In this document: piece after piece, positions 57,101-64,000 of the stretch
How positions within the stretch are numbered: position 1 is the first letter of the stretch
Layout: every line of letters starts with the position of its first letter
DNA from: Aporrectodea caliginosa
Taxonomy: Eukaryota > Annelida > Clitellata > Crassiclitellata > Lumbricidae
Assembly (NCBI GenBank): GCA_020284085.1
Contig: JACEVL010000521.1
Coordinates: 940,187-1,004,186, forward strand
DNA: 64,000 nucleotides
Direction: 5' to 3'
Notes under the pieces: generated by a model
What the model saw: only the letters and a program-made list of their open reading frames with translations
Told to the model about the DNA's origin: nothing
Databases searched by the model: none
Position numbers and translations under genes: made by a program

Positions 57101-60100
57101 CTTTTATAGAGCGACTATTATACTAAAAGAGGTGGGTAACTATTTTGAACAGTCTCACCGTTCGTGTAGCAGAACGGTGAGAACTTTTCGTTGGTAAATT
57201 GCCGTTTAACGACACCGTGTTATAGGCTTCGGACTGGCACTACACCGCTGTTCTTCTTCTTTCACATAAAGGGCGAATAACATACTTAAACGAGATGTGT
57301 AATTACTTAAAAAGTTCTCACCATTCATTTCGGAATAATACAGCCATATAATTTAACTCAATCACAGTCCGTGCCCTGGTGGCGCTAGTCCAAAGTCTGG
57401 ATAAAGAAGGAGGGCGACGAAACAAACCGTAGTATCCACAAGATGTTAAACTATAGTATACTGCTGTATTCTGGCAGTGGCAGTCTGAAGCCAAGATAAA
57501 CGATGAGGGCAACGCTAATCGTCTCTAAACAGCACCTAACCTACTGTAGCTGTGCTTCTGCTTTATACCCATGTGACAAAACTATCACCAGAGCATAATA
57601 ATCGAAGCCGATTTAAAAAAAGGAAACAGTAGAATTGGCAGAATTGTCGTCAAAGTCCATTAATGTCATAGGACAACGTTTAAACGTTTTAGCTGCAAAT
57701 GAGTCTAATCGCTTCTTTGCTTAAGAATATGCTGAGTGTCTAAAGTGAAAGTGGGAACTTAACGAATTGGCTTGGTTAATATAATTATAAGGTTCTGTCG
57801 ACGTCATCGACCATGCTAACCGTTAGATGTCGTTAAATTCACAATACTGCGAAAAGGCTACGATCTGCTTAGACACCTTTAATTGGCTTCTAACAGACGC
57901 TATATAGTTGACATTTTCCTAAATCATTACTCTTAGTCGATGAATCTGTATAATATGAAGTATGGTTGAATCACATTTACTCTTTACGGCCTCGTCCTCA
58001 CAACCGTGAAATTCCACGTTCTGACCTCACTAGAAGCACATTATCAGGATGCTTTACATTTATTCACATGTTTTAGAACTTTACTTTTTATTGTTACTAT
58101 ACATTATTATTACTTCTATGTGTTATTTTACATTATATTTCGATGTTCCATTGTCCGTTTGCTAATGGAGTAATAAACGCTATACTAAATTACTTACTTA
58201 CTTTTCAACGGCCCTGGCAGCCATAAAATGTCGTTTAACACTGGATACTACCAGAGCCATGAATAAATCAGTATGGATGACTCTGCTATTATTCATTGTG
58301 TAATGACATCTTTTGGCTTATGACGCATACATTCGGAATCTAAACGCGATTAGAGTCCATCCTGAAGAGATTCCATCAGTTTAACCACATGTCTTTAGAC
58401 ATTAAAAGCCGTTGGCATCGGAAGGAAAATTCTTTAATACAGTTCTCAGGTACATCGCTCATCAAACGTTTTTAATGAGCAAAGTATGTCATGAACTCGA
58501 GATTCAAGGAAATTGTAAAGCAAATATATGTAAAGATTTCTAAATAGATCCTAACATTATTAGCTGAGGTTAGGTTAGTTGCTATTTAATGACGCTCTGT
58601 AATAACAAATATGAGTGGCGTCACCCTCCTCGTATATCTGGGTTTGGGAATGGCACCACACGAGTACGGTCATTGGTGGTGCCAAGTCTGCTGAGGTTGA
58701 CCTTACCCTATATTGACTAAGTGATGTTGAGAGAGACGCTAGCAATTGCTTATATTACCAATAGTTAAACAACATCTTCTGGCACCAAAGGCCGTTAACT
58801 TCGATAGAATATGTCTTGTGCAGTTTTATAGTGTGGTCTTGCTCTAGCGATTGAACGAAAATTTGAAAACACAGAACGTCGTATTATTTAAAGGTGTCTA
58901 AAACAATTATTTCAAACATTCTGAAGCTCTGAACCATTACGGTGCTATTCAGCATCATCGTATCTTACATTTATAAAATTCTATATTAATTTTAGATTTC
59001 ATAATGATTTGTTGTCACTGTTAATAACAATCATACGTTTGTTAATATTACATGTTCAAAATATGATAAATTAAATCAGCTCCATATGATTATAAGCATT
59101 TGAGTGTAAACTATCTCATGCTGTGGACCTGTGCTTAATTTACCAGCCTTATCGCTCACCTGCGGATATATACATCAGATTGCATTACATAGATAATTTA
59201 TTATATTGAAATTTTGTTTCATAATAATTTATTGTTACAGTTTATAACACGTATAGCCTACTTTTGTTGCTGTTGCATGTTTCATACTCCTTATTATGCG
59301 ACTTAATAGCGAAAGGTCCAGTTATTTATGGGTTAGTTGGTTAGTTATTTCAACGCGAATACCATTAGTGGTTGCCTGTTGACGGCGTCGTGTCATAATA
59401 ATGATGACTGGCGTCGCCCTCCTCCTTTATCGAGGGTTGGGACTGGCACGATCAGAGTGCTCTCCGGTGCAGATTTGACCATTGTTTTAGTTTTCAATGC
59501 TGACCATGCAATTAGTTACAAGTTATTCTTAGGTATCACCTTGAATAACGTCATCGAGACCCGTCAAGAGTAATGTCTGTCACATCTAAGCATCGCATTA
59601 TGTTGATTCGAAGGCCGGGTTTAAGACTCTTTGTGACAGGGACCCTTTCTATCTCTAGGCATAGATCGCGGACCTAAATATTTAGGAAGCAAAATTATTT
59701 ACTTAAAATTTGAGCAAAATAACAGGCAATCTATTTCCACAAAACAAGCAAACGAGAAACTGCGGTCTATCAAAATTTAACACACATTATGTTTTGACAG
59801 TCATAAATGGTGTCTTTGGGACGGTATGAATTCATTTTCACTGAACTTTATATGTTATAAATTGTCGTCAATGGTCTTTGATGTCATATGACGACGTTAA
59901 ACCTTGGAGTAGATTAATAAATTGTTTATTTATTTATTGATATTAAAACCGCGTTTAAATAGGCCACTGGTATCCAGTTTTAACGCAACGCTATACGTAG
60001 ACGTCTTTAAAATGTGTCGTTTAATTTTATACTACCTAGCAATTTGAAAAAATTCTCTAGTGTAGGCAGTGAGAATTATCCAGTTAAACACTGGCTACTA

Positions 60101-60545
60101 CTACGATCCGTTTAGACACCTTTAAACAGATTTCAAACGAGGTTATATATTCGACATTTCGTTTAATAGGTAACGATATTAAATTCAATGAGGTACAGTA
60201 ATAATCTAATAATACTGTAAAAATTAACAGTTCTACCCAACTATTCAACTACTGCTCGTAGTGCCAGTCAAAAGCCTAATAAATGAGGACGTCGAAGCCA
60301 ACATATGTCGTTTAACAAGGGGAACTAATACCAACTGCTCTGACAGCAAAAGAATTATTTAAAAATTTAATGCAAACATAATTTAATATAATTTTGCTGT
60401 AGCCGACGCTTCAAATAGCCTGTATACTTCGTAGTGCATTCGAAATTATGTTCGAGGGTCGCTTGATGGAGCTTTTCATGAGACACAGAAGACGAGAGGA
60501 GAATGGATTTAATCTAAGCAGATCCAAAACAAACAAGATTTAACG
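57101..60545 (+). repeat. Longest continuous copy of the background unit
   Basis: No gene seen. In order: AAAAGAGGTGGGTAACTATT (57124), A-element (57175), minus A-elements (57385, 57480), GTCCATTAATGTCATAGGAC (57655), ACTGCGAAAAGGCTACGATC (57845), GACACCTTTAATTGGC (57872), a LINE tail (58005-58203), ATCAGTTTAACCACATGTCT (58376), A-element (58575), AAAGGTGTCTAAAAC (58889), A-element (59350), GACCATTGTTTTAGTTTTCA (59476), GTCATATGACGACGTTAAAC (59883), ATCCAGTTAAACACTGG (60078), minus A-element (60255). It is the best reference for defining the unit. Confidence 0.8.
58005..58203 (+). mobile_element. LINE 3' end with (ACTT)n tail
   Basis: CTAGAAGCACATTATCAGGA and TGCTTTACA align with the coding end of the LINE at 28085-28122; the UTR ends in TAATAAACGC and TTACTTACTTAC. 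Confidence 0.65.
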
Positions 60546-60800
60546 TTGAATAGCAAATCCAGACACTGTAAGTACCATCAGTCACTGGGGACCGTATACG
60601 TTGAATTGAAGGCCGCGTTTGACCCACTGGATAGGAAGGTGCTAAGGCGTCTTATCCAGAACTGCCTCAGCCTGGCCATGATTGCTCATCTCATGTGTTC
60701 CTTTGTATACCAACATCTTGAGCTGTGTACGACTTCAGATAGAAACATCAGAGTGTTTCATACTTGTCAGTGGATTAAGAAAGGGTGATCTGACCTCTGT
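60546..60800 (+). pseudogene. Reverse transcriptase remnant (motif LKAAFD)
   Basis: The frame 60546-60788 reads LGTVYVELKAAFDPLDRKVL, RRLIQNCLSLAMIAHLM and a degenerate end. It is the least interrupted of three homologous remnants (6625, 20640, this one) and holds the first catalytic Asp motif only. SINE-D follows at 60905-61110. Confidence 0.75.
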
Positions 60801-60904
60801 GCGATCCGAAATGGAAGAAAAATAATGGTGGAACCTTCCTTTCATTGTGACATGATGGGCGCCCCTATTGGGAGGGGGAGTCCCTACCGATTTAGATTGT
60901 GATA

Positions 60905-61117
60905 TGATATACAGTTGGTTAGAGCCTTGTAACACGGAGAGTACGTTTTCGAGTCTTCTTCCCTGAGACGGTTACTGTGCAGGGATCTTGAGCAAGTCCT
61001 TGGCTAATAATTGCTCAGCACCATCGATTAATACATGGTCATTATATAGTGGGGATTATATGACAAATATGATGAAGACGATGATGACGACGATGACGAT
61101 GATGATGATTTATGATA
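60905..61117 (+). mobile_element. SINE-D with (ATG)n/(ACG)n tail
   Basis: TTGGTTAGAGCCTTGTAACA, ACGTTTTCGAGTCTTCTTCC (B-box region), GTGCAGGGATCTTGAGCAAG, CAGCACCATCGATTAATACA and a trinucleotide tail, as at 7390. Confidence 0.65.
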
Positions 61118-61312
61118 TATATATCATTCCACGGATCTGGAATACTCTTCCGCCATCTGTGCGTGTCACTAATGCTGCATGTGGTTACATGGTTTCTCTC
61201 GACTCTTAAAGACGCACTTTTCAGCTGTTTGATGGCCACGTGTTGAGCGCTTCTGTGAGACTCTTAAGTGGCGCTATATAAATGTCTTGTTACATTACAT
61301 TACATTACATTA
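61118..61312 (+). pseudogene. CR1/L2-like LINE 3' end, (TTACA)n tail
   Basis: IPRIWNTLPPSVRVT (a W-N-x-LPPSVR motif) near 61127-61170, then stops, then TGGCGCTATATAAATGTCTT and five TTACA units. It is the short C-terminus and UTR of a LINE related to that at 38131-38830. It inserted into the SINE-D tail region. Confidence 0.75.
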
Positions 61313-64000
61313 CATATATGCATTTCATCAACTCATATCTCAGAAAAATTAGTTGTGTTTAGACACCTTTTATTTGTGACTTTCGGATGCTATAAGTATC
61401 GTTTTCTTTGCATTGTATAAAGTCGAACCGTATTTAGTTTCATTGATTGATAACAGATTCATCACGATATTTCTCAACAACTTATAGCTCTGAAGAATTG
61501 CATCTGACGCAAACTTTCTTCTTACTTTCTCTTATAAGGCGAAAATAATACTTAATAGAGGTTTGTAATTATCTTCAATTATCTTCCTCTGATATTACAT
61601 TAACTTCTCCCACTCAATTCTTTGATTGTATGAATAAATTTGTTTGTTTGTTTGAATGTATTAATCTTGCCATGTACAGTGCTGTGCGTTTGCTAGTACT
61701 TCTCAATAAAGAATATTCTTACTTACTTACTTCAACGGTTCTCACTCTTCGTATGACATAATACAGAATCGTTAGATGGTTAGTTGCTATTTAACGATGT
61801 AACGACACTGCCACATGGCAAAGATGATTAGCGTCACCCTCCTCCTTTATCCAGGCTTTGGACTTGCAATGAACCGTTTCTTCTTTCACTTACAGGGCGA
61901 ATATTATATTTAAACGAGACGCGTAATTATTTTCAACAGTTATCACCTCTTGTTTCGGCATTATGCAGCTATAAAATTTAACTCAGCCACAGCCCGTACT
62001 CTGGTAGGCGGTAGCGCTAGTCCAAAACATGGATAAAGAAGGAGGGCAACGAAACAAACCCTAGGATTGATTGATTAAAGTGCCAGTCTGAAGCCTGGAT
62101 GAAGGAGGATGGCATCGCTAATCATCTCTTTACGAGAGCGTCGTTAAGCACTAACCAACTGTTCTCTTGCTTTTAACCCGTGTGGCTTGTATACCCTAGA
62201 TGCTGCACTGCTTGGAATTAAAATTTATTCGACTGGTGCCTTACTTTTTCATTTGCAATAAATTGTAAATGGACATCTACTGTTTCAATACTATTTCAAT
62301 GGGTCCTTCTAAATAACTATTTGAAACAGCGATGTAAATAGTTATGAACTATCTAGATACTATCCAAATAGTTATTATTATTCAATTGGTATCCAAAACT
62401 GGTGTGGGTTTGTTAAGTGTGTGAGTGTATATATTTGAGCCAGATATAAGTGATAAAAGCGTTCTTTCAAATATATAACATAAATAATTGTAACTATGAG
62501 CTACATTAGATAGTGACCTACATATTGCGCGTAAGAAATCAAAATGCACACAGTAACATATCAAAATATAAATACATCTTAAATTATATGACATGACAGC
62601 AGGCAATCTCTTTTGCATCAGTGGACACCCGTTTATCAGAAATCTTTAAAGTTATATATTTAATCATAAATAAAGAAAGTGGATTGCATTCCATCGTCTT
62701 GCGAGCCCGCAACGAGTCTCAGTGTTAGGTTAACGACATTTCAACTATGCTGGATTACAACGAAATGATTATCGTATCCCTCCTCCTTTGAACAGGCGTT
62801 GGACTTGCACCACTGACGATTGAAGCAGTAGATTCAATTGTTTAACGACATCCTCGAACGAACTTACTGTTCTCCTAGTATACCAATTATATGATAGGGC
62901 TGATCGCGCGTTTAACGGCATCTTATGGCAACAAAGGCCGTTGACGTCGGCAGAAACTATGTCAGCAACTCATAACTCATCTTTTTTACTTTTGCTGGTT
63001 TTTTTTATTCCTATGATTAACTTCGTCTTATGAAAATGGTCAAAGGCTGTTGACGGCATTCGGGACCCGTTAGCTAATAATTATGCGCAATTTCTGAAGA
63101 TATAGCTTACAATGATTACGTTTTAAAGGGTGTCCAATTCGATATATTTTTATAAAGACAGAGAGCTCGAATTACGCCCGTAAATGAATGATAACAGACT
63201 ATGATAATATTATACATATATTATAAAATATATATTTTATATTATGTACATGTATATGATATATATATATTTATGTATGTATATATGTATGCATATATAT
63301 TTATGTATATATATATATAAATATTTATATATTGAATGTGTGATAATAGCGCGTGTGATATATATATTGTATAGGCAATTATAATTCATTATTCATTCAT
63401 TCATTCATTGACTTTTATATAGCGCCCTTCAAGGTTACTACTCAGGAGCGCTCCCGACCCCAGCACGGCTGAAAAGGACAGTTTTGAGGCAAGTATACAA
63501 TCATGTAGTATTATGTAACGACATTTTGTGGTTGCCTGGGCCGTTGACCTCGACCCTTTTTTACCTTTGAATAAACAACCTGTGGTTGGATGAATCCAAC
63601 TCTTTAATGGCAACTGATGGGATCACATCGATAGGAGAAATTATATTTTACAGTCTTCAACGTCATAGCTGAGGGTCAATCGGTAGAACTGACTCCAATG
63701 TGATAAGGACTGGCGATTGAACGATGATGTGGCGTAGCAGTAGTAGTAGTTTCAGTTTAACTACACTGTGTGATAACAAAGATCATTAGAGTCGCCCTCC
63801 TCCTTTATCCAGGCTTGGGACTGGAACTGACAGAGTACGATCAGTGGCGGAGTTATGTGCCGTAGCCTCTATGTATTTGTTTTGGAATATATTTTTGATT
63901 TTTTGTATGAAAAGTTTTTACCCTTCCAAAATAACTATTAAAGGCCCCGCACAAAAAACCCCGGGAAAAAAAGCTTTAAAGAACAAAAGACCAAAGAGGA
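61313..64000. repeat. Background repeat block, second unit
   Basis: No gene seen. GCATTTCATCAACTCATATC (61319), a GACACCTTTTATTTGTGAC module (61361), CTTAATAGAGGTTTGTAAT (61551), a LINE tail (61655-61735), A-element (61775), then minus A-elements (62010, 62075): from 61757 the sequence repeats that of 57150-57550. 62740 and 63750 are further A-elements. 63200-63370 is A+T-rich with (TA)n; 63385-63480 has (CATT)n and a LINE or SINE-like 3' end on the minus strand (AGCGCCCTTCAAGGTTACTA). Confidence 0.7.

Overview
This window is repeat-dominated, roughly 60-65% A+T DNA from a eukaryotic nuclear genome, most likely an invertebrate metazoan. The reasons are tRNA-derived SINEs with RNA polymerase III box motifs, degenerate non-LTR retrotransposons (several CR1/L2/Jockey-like), several superfamilies of cut-and-paste transposon (hAT, P/THAP, piggyBac, a foldback element), long trinucleotide microsatellites, and the complete absence of dense bacterial-style coding. 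I cannot name the species. I see no intact host gene, rRNA or functional tRNA; nearly every open reading frame is a microsatellite translation, a shadow, or part of a decayed transposon.

Background fabric. Most of the sequence between recognisable transposons is one diverged repeat fabric in which the same short modules recur in the same order. The commonest is a ~75-130 bp A-element (core from GTTTAACGAC to GGACTGGCAC; I located more than 50 copies on both strands). Others are a hairpin module around GACACCTTTAAATGGTGTC, a GTCGTC/GACGAC hairpin module, and an ~80 bp G-module ending at a GGATCC. Longer stretches are colinear over kilobases: 57.1-59.6 kb matches 19.4-20.6 kb plus parts of 1.9-3.1, 4.4-5.5 and 15.5-17.4 kb, and 61.75-62.15 kb repeats 57.15-57.55 kb, a spacing of about 4.6 kb. 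The window therefore looks like many diverged copies of a multi-kilobase unit, broken up by later insertions.

Insertions, left to right: tRNA-Arg-like SINEs (family S1) at 0.3, 3.2, 8.1, 12.2/14.6, 16.8, 43.1 and 56.9 kb; other tRNA-derived SINEs at 5.5, 6.7-7.1, 7.4, 20.9, 39.8, 50.6 and 60.9 kb; a LINE C-terminus at 9.1 kb; a 529 bp hAT-like element at 10.05 kb; a 2.3 kb hAT-like element splitting an S1 SINE at 12.3-14.6 kb; a CpG-rich foldback element at 18.1-18.9 kb; a piggyBac deletion derivative at 21.6-22.6 kb; a 1 kb TIR element at 22.8-23.8 kb; LINE fragments at 26.5, 27.6, 33.1, 38.1, 40.2, 41.3-43.0, 54.5 and 61.1 kb; a BED-finger hAT at 35.3-36.6 kb next to a 331 bp palindrome; a P-superfamily element with 40 bp perfect inverted repeats and a frameshifted THAP transposase at 48.0-50.2 kb, apparently nested in a larger insertion; and a piggyBac-type element at 52.35-53.33 kb.

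No pathway or operon is present. The genes here relate only as autonomous, or once autonomous, transposons and the short passengers that depend on them. Target-site duplications are directly visible for seven insertions, which lets relative ages be ordered.
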